Below, piece by piece: positions 47,601 through 56,499 of a stretch of DNA of 64,000 bases. The notes under the pieces are model-generated. The model saw only the letters and a program-made list of their open reading frames with translations, had not been told where the DNA came from and searched no databases. Origin of the DNA: Photobacterium swingsii. GTDB lineage: Bacteria; Pseudomonadota; Gammaproteobacteria; Enterobacterales; Vibrionaceae. Position 1 is the stretch's first letter. Each line of letters begins with the position of its first letter. Position numbers and translations under genes: made by a program. The stretch lies in NCBI RefSeq assembly GCF_024346715.1, contig NZ_AP024852.1:2294001-2358000 (forward strand), read 5' to 3'.

Positions 47601-48919
47601 GAACATTTCAACCTAAGAAGATCATCTATAACTTGACTCCAAGGCGGTTTATCATTAGTAAAATGCTGCCCGAGCAGCAAAATTGCAGGTATGCCTAACT
47701 TATTCTGTTTAGAAGCGGTATCCGCAAGAAGGTGAGATTTACCAGTACCAGCTCTCCCTTGTAATAACATATAGGGATGATTAGCTAACTTCAAAAACCT
47801 ATTATTAATATACGTTCTGAAAGCATAAGATACATTTTCAGCATCAATTATTATACTGTTTATGTTTGTTTTTTTATTACAAATTTTTGATCTAGATATA
47901 TCATTTATAGTTCTACTAATTTCTTCTTCGTAATCTAAAACTCTAACTACATCTAAATATTCAATCTTTATGGAAATGAACCTCTCAATATCCACTTGTA
48001 TTTTTGACATATTTTCAAAAATTTTCTCCCTCCACTTATTAGTATTTAATCCCTCTCCACAACTCTTATACACAGAAAGAAATTGCTCTAAATTATTAAT
48101 TTTCAATAAATACTTATGTAGTTCCAACTTTAAATCTTCGTAAAACTCTTGATTACGAAGTATAGCATTGAGTTCATTTGAAATTTTTAGCTTAACATTT
48201 ATCTCTGGTGTATAACGAACCCCTAAATCAGATATACTTTTTTCTACATTTTGATTGAACCATTTCTCTGAAAGTACTTTCCTAAGAGGGTTATGCTTAG
48301 ATGTTTTTCTCGATTCTACATGAACCCCTTCGCTAACAAGCAACTCTTTAAAGTACTTTATTGACAATGCGGTGAGCTCTTTTGACTCACCGCACTCTAA
48401 TAGTTCATTATTAATTATACCTACGATATTGCCATAAATAACCACTGGAGAACCAGAATAACCAGCGTAAGTAGAAAGCTTCTTTGAATGTTCTAGTTCA
48501 AGATCAATCTTGCTATTTCTTAGGCTTCCTAGTTGTTGATTTATAATGTTATCACTACCTTTTAGTGTATTATCACCTGTTATTTCTTTAGCTTTAGGGT
48601 AACCTCTAGAACACCACTTAGTCCCGCGTGTAATAATATTATAATCAACGATACTAATTGAACTAGCTAGAGTAAATTCAGATTCAAGCTCTAACAAAGC
48701 AACATCCAACTTCTTATACGAATCGTCTATCTTTTTACTTAAGTTAGCTTTAATTACCTTCCCATCACTGCTTGTAAGAAAAATGCTTTTACTGTTAAAT
48801 TCAGTTATTACATGGAATGCAGTAATAGCACGATTACCACTTATCAAAAAAGCAGTGCCAGATTTGTTACCACACTCTACTTTAAGTACAACTCTATCTA
48901 GTTCCATTTTATCACTCAA
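44609..48919 (-). CDS. trypsin-like protease fused to a STAND/NACHT-type ATPase
   Basis: 1436 residues. The N-terminal domain (about 8-200) is a trypsin-like serine protease with H36 (AITAFHV), D72 (KKLDVALLEL) and S155 (GYSGSP). An ATPase follows with Walker A GRAGTGKS at 388-395 and Walker B FIIDAINE with D464 and E468, a NACHT/STAND-like pattern. The rest (about 700-1436) looks helical-repeat-like and may sense a phage protein. STAND proteins of the Avs kind oligomerise on sensing and switch on an N-terminal effector, here proteolysis. The gene overlaps the MBL-fold gene by 8 bp. Base use is markedly AT-rich, suggesting transfer. The exact class is not certain. Confidence 0.8.
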   Translation of the reverse strand: MSDKMELDRVVLKVECGNKSGTAFLISGNRAITAFHVITEFNSKSIFLTSSDGKVIKANLSKKIDDSYKKLDVALLELESEFTLASSISIVDYNIITRGTKWCSRGYPKAKEITGDNTLKGSDNIINQQLGSLRNSKIDLELEHSKKLSTYAGYSGSPVVIYGNIVGIINNELLECGESKELTALSIKYFKELLVSEGVHVESRKTSKHNPLRKVLSEKWFNQNVEKSISDLGVRYTPEINVKLKISNELNAILRNQEFYEDLKLELHKYLLKINNLEQFLSVYKSCGEGLNTNKWREKIFENMSKIQVDIERFISIKIEYLDVVRVLDYEEEISRTINDISRSKICNKKTNINSIIIDAENVSYAFRTYINNRFLKLANHPYMLLQGRAGTGKSHLLADTASKQNKLGIPAILLLGQHFTNDKPPWSQVIDDLLRLKCSEEELLKTLNEIGEEKEQQVLFIIDAINEGRGKYFWSKSLNSFVNDFKKYPWISLVISIRDTYARKIIPKDFADKTKIIYSTHVGFSGCEHEAVKVFFNNYNIELPKIPFINPEFSNPLFLKLFCEGLFYRKLSHIPKGYGGITSVINYFLDNIDDKLCQPEFYDYGDSRKVCRKIVNSLIRYKAENELNYIPYDDACDLANEVVDRYSNKRGIIEDLVHEGLFSKNIYWLSNEEDEEGIYFSYERLDDHFSAALLIDEVITKENIIDVFKSNGKLNYLVKEEYKYQGLLESLSLQLPERYGLEFFELLDEDKKEELFVINSLVNSLLWRNSDTISTVTDEYVKDAVLKYVETFESFIELSYSIAGDDNHSYNANTLHNYLISMTLPERDALWSVYLKNMTTSESSIGRLLEWIKESDMHKSISYESKSLIANAILWLCTTTDIELRNSSTIALATLLIDELKIGHELLKKFENVDDPYVYERLLAALYGATLNSTDFSDISMLSQYIVDEIFLKDEVYPNVLVRDYARNIVEFSLFNNLISLDDSDVIRPPYNSKLPEFYPSNDETDKFAIDWNDPNFKEEYWSKNRILSSMVTEYGRGTCRYGDFGRYTFQAALNLWKDLDPNPLSNYACKLIFEKYGYDVELHGKYDRNVSGGNRFENKVERIGKKYQWLALYEVVARLGDNIKVFDDRYDEGKYYQGPWQNWLRNIDPTHIISKLESTEPPIKLNSINYNDWEADDVEWLISDVNLPDPILMIEHNDFLSLQNDYSWKEKNKLGLDSYRSEPKNLWYQVRSYLVREENFDSLREWLKQQNFMGRWMPEGNENYSVFSKEHYWSPAYKDKVIENDELDWQAIKKNQTNYEDDEIIAEVLPTAEVHRWEGTEATSFLAARDLMFKGMNFSFSEIASCWFNENGILACFDPHMFGEDSSQLLVNKELLEEFLKEEGLKIIWTVLGEKQIQSSNLKSNQWLEISGVYELIDGHIKGEINKFIKVVGA

Positions 48920-50078
48920 ATACTAATTCATTTAAAACTGTTACTGTAAACTCGCCAATTCCATCAAAGTATTTATTATTAAATTCCAATACTTTATCAT
49001 GATTATAATTTGTTATTATTTTAGCATGTCGATCATTGTCAACTATTTTTGCAATAGTAGCTAAATCAGGGTGAGAATACTTACCATTAGTTGAAATCAT
49101 ATATTTTCTTGCTGATATTAAACTGAGTATTCTATTTGAAATATTATTATTGCTACCATGATGAGATAATTTAACAAAATCAAAATTTAACTCATACCCA
49201 GAGTCATTTAACTTTTTAAGTTCTTCATAAATGAGATCTTCATGAGCATCGGCTAAGAATAGAAGTTTTACATCTTCACTTTCAAGAATTACTGCTATAG
49301 ATGAACCATTTGTAACAGAACGATCTTTACCTTTCTTATTTTTTAATTCATAGAAAGTTAACTTATCTTCATTTTTCGCAATCTCATTTACTTCTGAACT
49401 GTGATTAGAATGCTTCATATATTGTTCATAAGCATCATCAAAAATTATGTCATTATTAAGTATGAATCCATATTTTTCTGACTCTAGCTTTTCTTTCCAC
49501 TTTATTGCTAGTGAATTAAGTTTATTAACACTAGGTGATATAACCTTAACTCTCACATTTGTAGAAATAGTCAACTCTTGTTCACTGATTAATACTGCTT
49601 TTTCATTTAAAGAAACATTCCAATTATAATTATACTTGTATAATAATCCAGCGAGCGTAATTCCTTCGTCTATTTTTATTTCCGAAAGTCCATCAGTTGA
49701 AGAGGGTGGTGTATTTTGCTCTCGTATTTGTTTAAGTACTAATTTCTCTTCCCGTTCGAGAACCTCATCGACCTTATCAAATTTAAGGTGCCGATAGGAG
49801 TTATGCCAAACCTCACCTACTTGTATAACTGTATTGTTATCTTTATTTTCTTTTATGAATTCAATAGCTCCACAAATATGGTCATTATCAACATGGCTGA
49901 CAATTAAAAGATCAATTTTTTTCCCACTTTCTTTTAGCTCAATTAGATCAGGTTTAATAAATGATTGATATGTTTCTTCAAGCCCCATATCAATGATAAT
50001 ATTTGTACTATTATCATTGCCAAAGCTAATTAAAAAAGCATCTCCTTCTTTAGCAGGATACATTTTTATTTTTACCAT
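48912..50078 (-). CDS. ComEC-like metallo-beta-lactamase-fold hydrolase
   Basis: 388 residues without membrane segments. The metal site SHVDNDH spans 61-67 (H62, D64, D66, H67), a variant of the HxHxDH motif, and a second metal region is seen at LSHHGSNN (about residue 300), as in ComEC/Rec2-type MBL domains. It is the first gene of a two-gene operon with the trypsin-STAND protein. A metallo-beta-lactamase protein beside a trypsin-STAND protein is, as I remember it, the makeup of type I AVAST systems. Whether it cuts nucleic acid, a nucleotide messenger or something else is unknown. AT-rich like its partner. Confidence 0.75.
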   Translation of the reverse strand: MVKIKMYPAKEGDAFLISFGNDNSTNIIIDMGLEETYQSFIKPDLIELKESGKKIDLLIVSHVDNDHICGAIEFIKENKDNNTVIQVGEVWHNSYRHLKFDKVDEVLEREEKLVLKQIREQNTPPSSTDGLSEIKIDEGITLAGLLYKYNYNWNVSLNEKAVLISEQELTISTNVRVKVISPSVNKLNSLAIKWKEKLESEKYGFILNNDIIFDDAYEQYMKHSNHSSEVNEIAKNEDKLTFYELKNKKGKDRSVTNGSSIAVILESEDVKLLFLADAHEDLIYEELKKLNDSGYELNFDFVKLSHHGSNNNISNRILSLISARKYMISTNGKYSHPDLATIAKIVDNDRHAKIITNYNHDKVLEFNNKYFDGIGEFTVTVLNELVFE

Positions 50079-50239
50079 ACAGAATCACAACCTTTTATCA
50101 AAACAAATAATCCTTGGAAATTTTATAGATACTCATGCCCTATAAATAATTTATTTTTTACTTTATACCTTTATTCTAACTTAACTTGCCTAACGCACAT
50201 TTAAATTTCCCATTGACAATTAACGACTAAGTATTACAA

Positions 50240-51658
50240 TTAACTTACAAGGCAACTTCGAGAAAAAACAGTAACCGTTTTAGCCCCACGAGAAAGAGCA
50301 ACGTACAGGTGTTTGCTGTCCATTCCTCTCGAATTTGCATCGAGAATTAAGCAATGATCAGCTTCCAGCCCTTTAAGTAATAATGTAGATCCAATTGCTC
50401 GTTTAGGGATCCGGGAGTCACCTCTTTGTCTTATCTGCTCCCTTATTGCCATTGCTGACTCAGATATAGTTTTACTTGGTGAACTAATCGACAAGGAAAC
50501 AGAGTCCTTCAATGCAGTAAAAGCACTTCTACGGTATATCCTCGTACCATCTTTTCTCTCAATTTCTTGAAGAGCCATCAAAATATCAGTGCGAGCATTA
50601 CTATTAGCAACGGTAAATAATGCATTTTCAAGGAGGGTTGGTGGTTGTCTGTTTCTTCCACCAAGAATACTCTGAATACGAGCTAGTGTTCGTGCCATTT
50701 CAACATTGGTGACCATTGTGCTCGCTGTAGTAAGTATGCTCTCCACCAAAGCCATACCGTTTAAACGGTCAAACTGTTCAGCAGCATTAATAACCTGTGT
50801 TAGTTGTACCTGTTCTACAACTTGAGTCGTTCGACTACTCTGTGCGTACCTATGTCGAGACCGTTCGTTAATTGAGCTTCCAATTACAAGAAACGAATCA
50901 AATTGATATCGATTGATTATCCTTTGCTGGGCATTCTGCTGATTAACAAGATCTGTTTGATCGACATTTGTTAATTGCTGCCACTGAACGTGGTTAGGGC
51001 AGTCAGTAAGATCTAGATTCCTCCCTTGTTGTAAGGTTTCTCTAGCTGCAAGAATCCATTCACCAAGAACTGGTGCACCCGCATTATTCCAACGCCATGG
51101 TGTACTTAAGGTTCCAAGCAATGGAAACCTACACTGCACTTCATGTTGCCAATCTGGCATTGGGCCTGCGAAGTTAAAAATGCATTGCATCGGATCGCCA
51201 AAAACAACCGTTGGTAGTACTTGTGACAGAGAAGCGATGATATTGTGTTGATTATTGTCACAGTCTTGGTATTCATCAACCAACAGCCTTGAATATGATG
51301 CCTTTATGATTTCATAAAGAGCCCCTGAATTAAGAGTCCTAAGTACCGATTGTCTTAACTCCGGATAATACTGGCGAGCATTATCTGGAGATGCAGTGAT
51401 TGGACAAGATACCGGAAAACTATTAGCTATTCGAACAGCCCAGCCATCAATAGTTGTAACAACATAATGAGAAGAAGGAACAAACAAACGGCGTAAGCGC
51501 TTCTTAAGAGCCGATACACCAGCAGTTGTATGAGTTAGAACCAATATTGGCTTTTGCGGCCGAATAGACAAAGCTTCGGTAATCAGGTGTGTCTTTCCGC
51601 AACCTGCAGGCGCGACTACTGAACCTAAGTCACTATCGAGTACGGCTTCAATATTCAT
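50240..51658 (-). CDS. gajB: Gabija GajB-like UvrD-family helicase
   Basis: 472 residues. Helicase motifs: Walker A APAGCGKT at 16-23, a motif Ia-like LTHTTAGV, Walker B LLVDEYQDCD with D128 and E129, motif III/IV region FGDPMQCIF, and a late LLLKGLEADHCLI ... YVALSRGAK stretch for motifs V and VI. It is shorter than UvrD, as GajB proteins are. It overlaps the upstream OLD-nuclease gene by four bases, the standard gajA-gajB arrangement. In Gabija it senses DNA ends made by phage replication and turns on GajA. The stop lies 162 bp before the MBL gene. Confidence 0.85.
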   Translation of the reverse strand: MNIEAVLDSDLGSVVAPAGCGKTHLITEALSIRPQKPILVLTHTTAGVSALKKRLRRLFVPSSHYVVTTIDGWAVRIANSFPVSCPITASPDNARQYYPELRQSVLRTLNSGALYEIIKASYSRLLVDEYQDCDNNQHNIIASLSQVLPTVVFGDPMQCIFNFAGPMPDWQHEVQCRFPLLGTLSTPWRWNNAGAPVLGEWILAARETLQQGRNLDLTDCPNHVQWQQLTNVDQTDLVNQQNAQQRIINRYQFDSFLVIGSSINERSRHRYAQSSRTTQVVEQVQLTQVINAAEQFDRLNGMALVESILTTASTMVTNVEMARTLARIQSILGGRNRQPPTLLENALFTVANSNARTDILMALQEIERKDGTRIYRRSAFTALKDSVSLSISSPSKTISESAMAIREQIRQRGDSRIPKRAIGSTLLLKGLEADHCLILDANSRGMDSKHLYVALSRGAKTVTVFSRSCLVS

Positions 51659-53379
51659 TGCTCAAACGCCCAAACAAATAAATCATTTACAGGCGAGGTA
51701 AGCTCTTCTGTGAATTCGCTGTAACGAGGGCCAATTATTTTTCTGGATATATTTTCTGCTGGTTCTATATCTTTAAACCAGCCTTTTTTGTTCGCGGCTT
51801 TGGCAAGGATCACACGATGGGCATCGGCAAATCGTTCGCGACAGTCATCTAAACTAACTGACTGATTTGAATGCGCTTGAATATGGGCATGTATTGAATC
51901 GGCCCCTTTTCTTTTACTGGCCATATCTAATAGAGAAAGAACAGCGCCAGCAGGACAAGCTGCAAAGATAGCATCCTCTGTAGCCCTATTATGACCCCAT
52001 TCAAATACGGAAATACCGGCTTCTATCGCATTTTGTTTGTGCTCATGATGCTGCTGAGCTTTATCTGAATCTTTAAAAATTGCCGTTGGATAACCAAGTG
52101 ATGCAAAAATATGTGCTCTAGCAAACATAGTATCACCACCACCATCAGCACAATGGATGCCTTTGGATGTTATCGTTTGATAGCCTGCATCTTGGTTAAA
52201 AAGATCAATACCTCTTACTAAACCAATTTCTGTTTTACCTTCACAAACAATGACACTTTTACTGAAAAATGATTCAGCGCAGGCACGTAACGTTGCTTGC
52301 TGTAAGCCTTCCCCATTTAGGCTGTAAACCGTATGTTGAATATGATCTGGCCCTAAAACCACCTGTGCAATTGTTGGTTTACGCATTACATGCAGTTGTT
52401 GAGCTTGCAATTCACGGAGTACATACGGAGAATGGGTTGTGATGAACACTTGCTGGGTTGGAGCGGTATCTTTAGAACCTAACTCGTTGAGTAAACGGGT
52501 AATACGATAGGGTTCTAGTCCATATTCGGCCTCATCAACAATAATAACTTTAGAGCGACTGGCTGCTTTCTGAAGGCCGCTAATTAGAAGTCTTGACGAC
52601 CCTGTGCCAAGCTGTCGAAGAGGGGTATTATCACTATTGTGTAAGCTTATAGCACCATTAGATAAGGAAATTCCATTTACATCTAATAACGCTTTCAGCT
52701 CTCCGACAGGTACACCTAAGCCATTAGATATATTTTTGACTTGTTGCAAAACGCCAGTAACTCCTTCAACTTGCTGTTGTGCGAAAGCTTCACGGGTTTG
52801 CCTTCCTAACTGTGCAAGGACAGTTGATACATCAAATGTCTCTTCAGAAAGTTTATTTAGGACTGATCGACTGCCCCAAGCAAGGTTCTGGTGTGCGGTT
52901 GTTCCTAAGCGAGCCGGAGATAAGAGCTCTCTGTGTTTCCACGGTAACCTACGCTCTAAACCATCCGCTTCCGCTCTTTCTGAAAACAATCGCCAATCTG
53001 GGTCTAAATCACTATCTACCGTTAACTTTATAGTCAAAACAGTTTCGGTATCTTGCTGAGGCTCATCAACGATTTCCTTGGTAATTGCATTATACCCTCT
53101 TAAAAAGAATCCATAACATTCGATATTCTTTAGATCGTCATGCAAGTCACCTAGTGTGATTGTTATCGATAGAGGAGATTGGGTATTTAGCTGGTAAAAG
53201 TCAGCATCGTTGAAGGAATAGGAACGTCGAGCTCCGAGCGTAAGGTCAATAGCATCCAACAATGTAGATTTTCCTGAATCGCCAGGGCCAATAAGGCAAT
53301 TCAGTCCCGGCTTTGGGTGCCATGATAGATTTTTGAGCGTTCTAAAGTTTATTATTTCTATATGGCGTATAACTGACAT
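51655..53379 (-). CDS. gajA: Gabija GajA-like OLD-family ATPase/TOPRIM nuclease
   Basis: 574 residues from the ATG at 53379, chosen since GGGAAG lies 7 bases before it; the frame is open 18 codons further but without a ribosome site. The ABC-type ATPase half has Walker A GPGDSGKST at 31-39 and a late VIIVDEAEYGLEPYR Walker B. The TOPRIM half has E380 in VCEGKTE and D437/D439 in KDSDK. GajA is a nucleotide-inhibited DNA nuclease that nicks phage DNA once nucleotides run low. Length and the UvrD-like partner fit Gabija; a stand-alone class 2 OLD system is the same thing by another name. Confidence 0.87.
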   Translation of the reverse strand: MSVIRHIEIINFRTLKNLSWHPKPGLNCLIGPGDSGKSTLLDAIDLTLGARRSYSFNDADFYQLNTQSPLSITITLGDLHDDLKNIECYGFFLRGYNAITKEIVDEPQQDTETVLTIKLTVDSDLDPDWRLFSERAEADGLERRLPWKHRELLSPARLGTTAHQNLAWGSRSVLNKLSEETFDVSTVLAQLGRQTREAFAQQQVEGVTGVLQQVKNISNGLGVPVGELKALLDVNGISLSNGAISLHNSDNTPLRQLGTGSSRLLISGLQKAASRSKVIIVDEAEYGLEPYRITRLLNELGSKDTAPTQQVFITTHSPYVLRELQAQQLHVMRKPTIAQVVLGPDHIQHTVYSLNGEGLQQATLRACAESFFSKSVIVCEGKTEIGLVRGIDLFNQDAGYQTITSKGIHCADGGGDTMFARAHIFASLGYPTAIFKDSDKAQQHHEHKQNAIEAGISVFEWGHNRATEDAIFAACPAGAVLSLLDMASKRKGADSIHAHIQAHSNQSVSLDDCRERFADAHRVILAKAANKKGWFKDIEPAENISRKIIGPRYSEFTEELTSPVNDLFVWAFEQ

Positions 53380-53627
53380 GAAAACTTCCCTACGTTTCAA
53401 AGTAACAAACTTGCTCAAGTATACGCCCCCCACCTGCCCAGAAAATAAGACTATCTACAATAATGTGCACTATTTTGTGATACTACACACTTAATGAAGA
53501 CTTTTAGATTAATGAGGGCTTAGTAAGGTTTTACAAACTCTATGCGAACAAAGAAGCTGGTACGAAAATCCATGTAAGCTCTGATTGAGGAATAAATGAG
53601 TTGAATACATTTATCCGGTTTGTAGTG

Positions 53628-53843
53628 ATGTAATGGACGCCTCAGCACCCAGGGTGAGTGGTCATAGGCAGAAAAAGCTGGCTCTTCGCTGATACTCCGA
53701 AAGGTGCAGATGCCAGTGCGATGCTCAATGGCATCATCGAAACCGCAAAAACTAATAGACTAATCCTGTTCGACCATATGGTTAAGTGTATAGAAGAGTT
53801 AGCCAAGCCTGAGTCTGGCTATTCAACACGTCGCCCCCCCTAG
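53628..53843 (+). pseudogene. IS66-family transposase remnant
   Basis: A frame from 53658 reads VIGRKSWLFADTPKGADASAM...IIETAKTNRL, the conserved C-terminal end of IS66 TnpC transposases. Just upstream, NGRLS (about 53631) is a further bit of the same protein in another frame, with the intervening NNRAERAIKPF part missing. No terminal repeats or other IS66 genes remain. It sits between the Gabija genes and the AAA_13 gene and marks past transposition in the island. Confidence 0.7.
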
Positions 53844-54000
53844 AACCTCTCTAATTAATCATCGCCCCGTGGGATCATGGGGGGGATACTGTTGTTTTTT
53901 TGCATTCAAGAAATCAATCATATTATATGCATATCATTAAGTATAAGATTGATGCAACAAGTGGATTATCAATATAGTAATTTTCTAGAACGAGTGTGAA

Positions 54001-56313
54001 ATGTTAGAAAGAATAATAAAAATCGAAAACATCAAGCAATGGCAACATAAAGGAGGGCTAAGTCAATCTTTCGATATGCTCAACCTTATCTATGGTAGAA
54101 ATGGCTCTGGTAAATCGACTCTGTGTAAACTATTCGAGTCCATCAACCAAAGCGATAAATCGAGCATTGAGGCATTACAGTCGATTGAGTCTCAAGGAAA
54201 GCAAGCCCTACAGCTTAGGGTTGATTCTCAAAACATCACATTAGACTCCTTACAGTCGTCTTTTACCTTTCAAGTGTTTAACCAAGCTTTCATAGACAAC
54301 AATCTTTACATCTCTAATAGTAAAGATCGCAAGCAGCTATCGAACTACTATGAGTTTTCATTAGGTAACGTGTCTGTCGAGAAAGAAAAGGAAATTGACC
54401 AGTTAAAAGCTCAAAATGAGACTTTAACGAGTCAAATCACCCCTATAACGACTCGACTATCAACTAAGTTTCCCTCAAAGACTCCTGCTAAAATTCGAGC
54501 TATCAAATCGACTCCTAACGCTGATGATGAGCTAGAAACTTTGAAAGCCCAACTTCAAGACCTTAAGAGCGTTGAACACTTTAGAAAGCGGAAGTGTCTA
54601 TCTTTACTAAAGCTTGAAAAGCCAGAGTTAAAGACAGATTGTTTTATTATAAACATCGAGCAACTATCTAAAGATGCAGAAGAAAAGGTCAACTCACACA
54701 TTGCAAAAAACCTAAAAGAACAAGATAGCTTTTGGATAGAAACAGGGACAAACTTAGTCACTGAATCGAACGACTGTCCTTTCTGTGCCCAACCACTTTC
54801 CTCATCGCCAATATTCCATCTCTATCAAGAGTTCATTAACGAATCTTATCTAAGTGCAAGTAGCAAATTTGAACTTGCCAGTGATGATTTTGAAATGAGT
54901 GTTAGTGATATCTGTATAAAACTTGAAGCACTAGAGAATCGTGTAGAGTCAAATAAAAATGTAATGAGAGAATGGGCTGATAGAATTGATGAAATTTCTT
55001 TGGATTTTGATTTTTCTAAATTGGGCAGAGTTTCTATAAATCTTGAATTAGAATGCTCAAAGATAATCCAAAACAAAAAGAAGGATTTATTATCCCAAGT
55101 AGACTTAACTAAGTTTAACGAACTTTTTAATCAGATTTTTAATGATATAGATTTTACTGCTTATAATAATGCTGTAAACAATTACAATCAGTCAATCAAA
55201 GATTTTGTAGATGGTTTGGGAACAGAGACAAGTCAGTCCATTCAGTCTAAGATTGACGTTATCACAGAATCAAAACTAAGGTTCACTCCTGAGGTCGTAA
55301 CTGACCTAGCAGACTTTAAAACTTTTAATGAATCTAAGAATACTAATACAAAGAGAATTAAAGAACTTAGAGATGAGATTACCGAAGAACAAAAAGATAA
55401 TATCAGTAAACATAAAGACTCTATCAATGAGATATTAAAAAGCTTTCATTCAATGATTAGATTAAAGGAATTGGATAAGGACAATAAAGGTAAAGGTGGT
55501 TCTACAAGATTAAAATACGTTATAACTTTCATTAACAATGAACTTTCTATTTTAGATGAAAATGAACATCAACATATCTTTGAACACGTTCTAAGTCTTG
55601 GTGATAGGTCTGCTCTTGCTCTTGCTTTCTTCTTATCTAGATTTGCAAAAATTAATGATGATAAGTCAATTATTATCCTAGATGATCCAATGTCTTCACT
55701 AGATAGTTATCGTAAAGACGCAACAATCGTTCAAATTGCCAAACTTATTGAAAATAATTATCAAACGTTTGTTTTTAGTCACGATCCTTTCTTCTTGTCT
55801 GACATCTATAAACATTCGATTCTTTCAAAAGATTCACAGTGTTTTGAAATTGAGGCTTCATACAAAGATTTAGACCCTCTTGCCCCTGATAGCTCCAAGT
55901 ATATATCTAGTAAAATGGTTGCTAGAGATAACTACGATTCTTATGTGCTGCATTCTTATCATAAAGAATATAATAAACTTTATGATTTTGTTTCTGAAGG
56001 TAGTGAAACTGATAAAGTAGAAGTTGCGAGGTCTATACGCCCAATCTTAGAAGCATACTTGAGATTCTTATATCCAAAACAGTTTATTAAAGGAATGTGG
56101 CTGGGCGAGATGATCACGAAAATCCGCGAAGAGACTGATGAATCAAGCCTCTTCTATGATAAACACGGAAAATTTAGCACAATTTCCAAAATAAACGAGT
56201 TTTCAAAGGATTATCATCACGCTGATGGTTTCGACACGAAAATTCAAGATCTGGACTTTCAGACTGTCCAATCTTACGCCAAAAATACATTGCAGTTCAT
56301 AACTGGTATGTAG
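54001..56313 (+). CDS. AAA_13-type ATPase with CxxC and PrrC/RloC-like tail
   Basis: 770 residues. SMC/ABC-type ATPase: Walker A YGRNGSGKST (31-40), a long coiled-coil-like middle (about 120-520), CPFC at 259-262 as in a Rad50-like zinc hook, signature region LSLGDRSALALA and Walker B IIILDDPMSSLD (D561-D562). The tail carries RPILE (R680, E684) and HH at 739-740, resembling the Arg-x3-Glu ... His set of PrrC/RloC anticodon nucleases, though the spacing to the His differs. It may be an abortive-infection effector that cleaves tRNA, or another AAA_13 protein. It is alone on its strand next to an IS66 remnant. The second half is more AT-rich than the first. Confidence 0.7.
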   Translation: MLERIIKIENIKQWQHKGGLSQSFDMLNLIYGRNGSGKSTLCKLFESINQSDKSSIEALQSIESQGKQALQLRVDSQNITLDSLQSSFTFQVFNQAFIDNNLYISNSKDRKQLSNYYEFSLGNVSVEKEKEIDQLKAQNETLTSQITPITTRLSTKFPSKTPAKIRAIKSTPNADDELETLKAQLQDLKSVEHFRKRKCLSLLKLEKPELKTDCFIINIEQLSKDAEEKVNSHIAKNLKEQDSFWIETGTNLVTESNDCPFCAQPLSSSPIFHLYQEFINESYLSASSKFELASDDFEMSVSDICIKLEALENRVESNKNVMREWADRIDEISLDFDFSKLGRVSINLELECSKIIQNKKKDLLSQVDLTKFNELFNQIFNDIDFTAYNNAVNNYNQSIKDFVDGLGTETSQSIQSKIDVITESKLRFTPEVVTDLADFKTFNESKNTNTKRIKELRDEITEEQKDNISKHKDSINEILKSFHSMIRLKELDKDNKGKGGSTRLKYVITFINNELSILDENEHQHIFEHVLSLGDRSALALAFFLSRFAKINDDKSIIILDDPMSSLDSYRKDATIVQIAKLIENNYQTFVFSHDPFFLSDIYKHSILSKDSQCFEIEASYKDLDPLAPDSSKYISSKMVARDNYDSYVLHSYHKEYNKLYDFVSEGSETDKVEVARSIRPILEAYLRFLYPKQFIKGMWLGEMITKIREETDESSLFYDKHGKFSTISKINEFSKDYHHADGFDTKIQDLDFQTVQSYAKNTLQFITGM

Positions 56314-56454
56314 TTTGATTTTAGAATCTTCTTTCTATTTGGTCTTGTCAATGGTGATGAGGCCTTTTTAAGAGGCTATTAATTAGCACAAGTGATCGAA
56401 AAATATATCTTAATATACTCGTGATCTGCGAACACTAACTCAGAATGGAGCATC

Positions 56455-56484
56455 GACGTGCTAGCCGACGATCGCTAACACGTC
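56455..56484. repeat. inverted repeat between the AAA_13 and GIY-YIG genes
   Basis: GACGTGCTAGC and GCTAACACGTC pair at 10 of 11 positions around an 8-nt loop, between the convergent genes. No T-run follows, so its role as a terminator is unclear. Confidence 0.45.
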
Positions 56485-56499
56485 ACGGACATAAATTAC

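Noticed and set aside
52604..53059. A 151-codon plus-strand frame opposite gajA
   Set aside because: Antisense to conserved GajA sequence, no ribosome site; a shadow frame.
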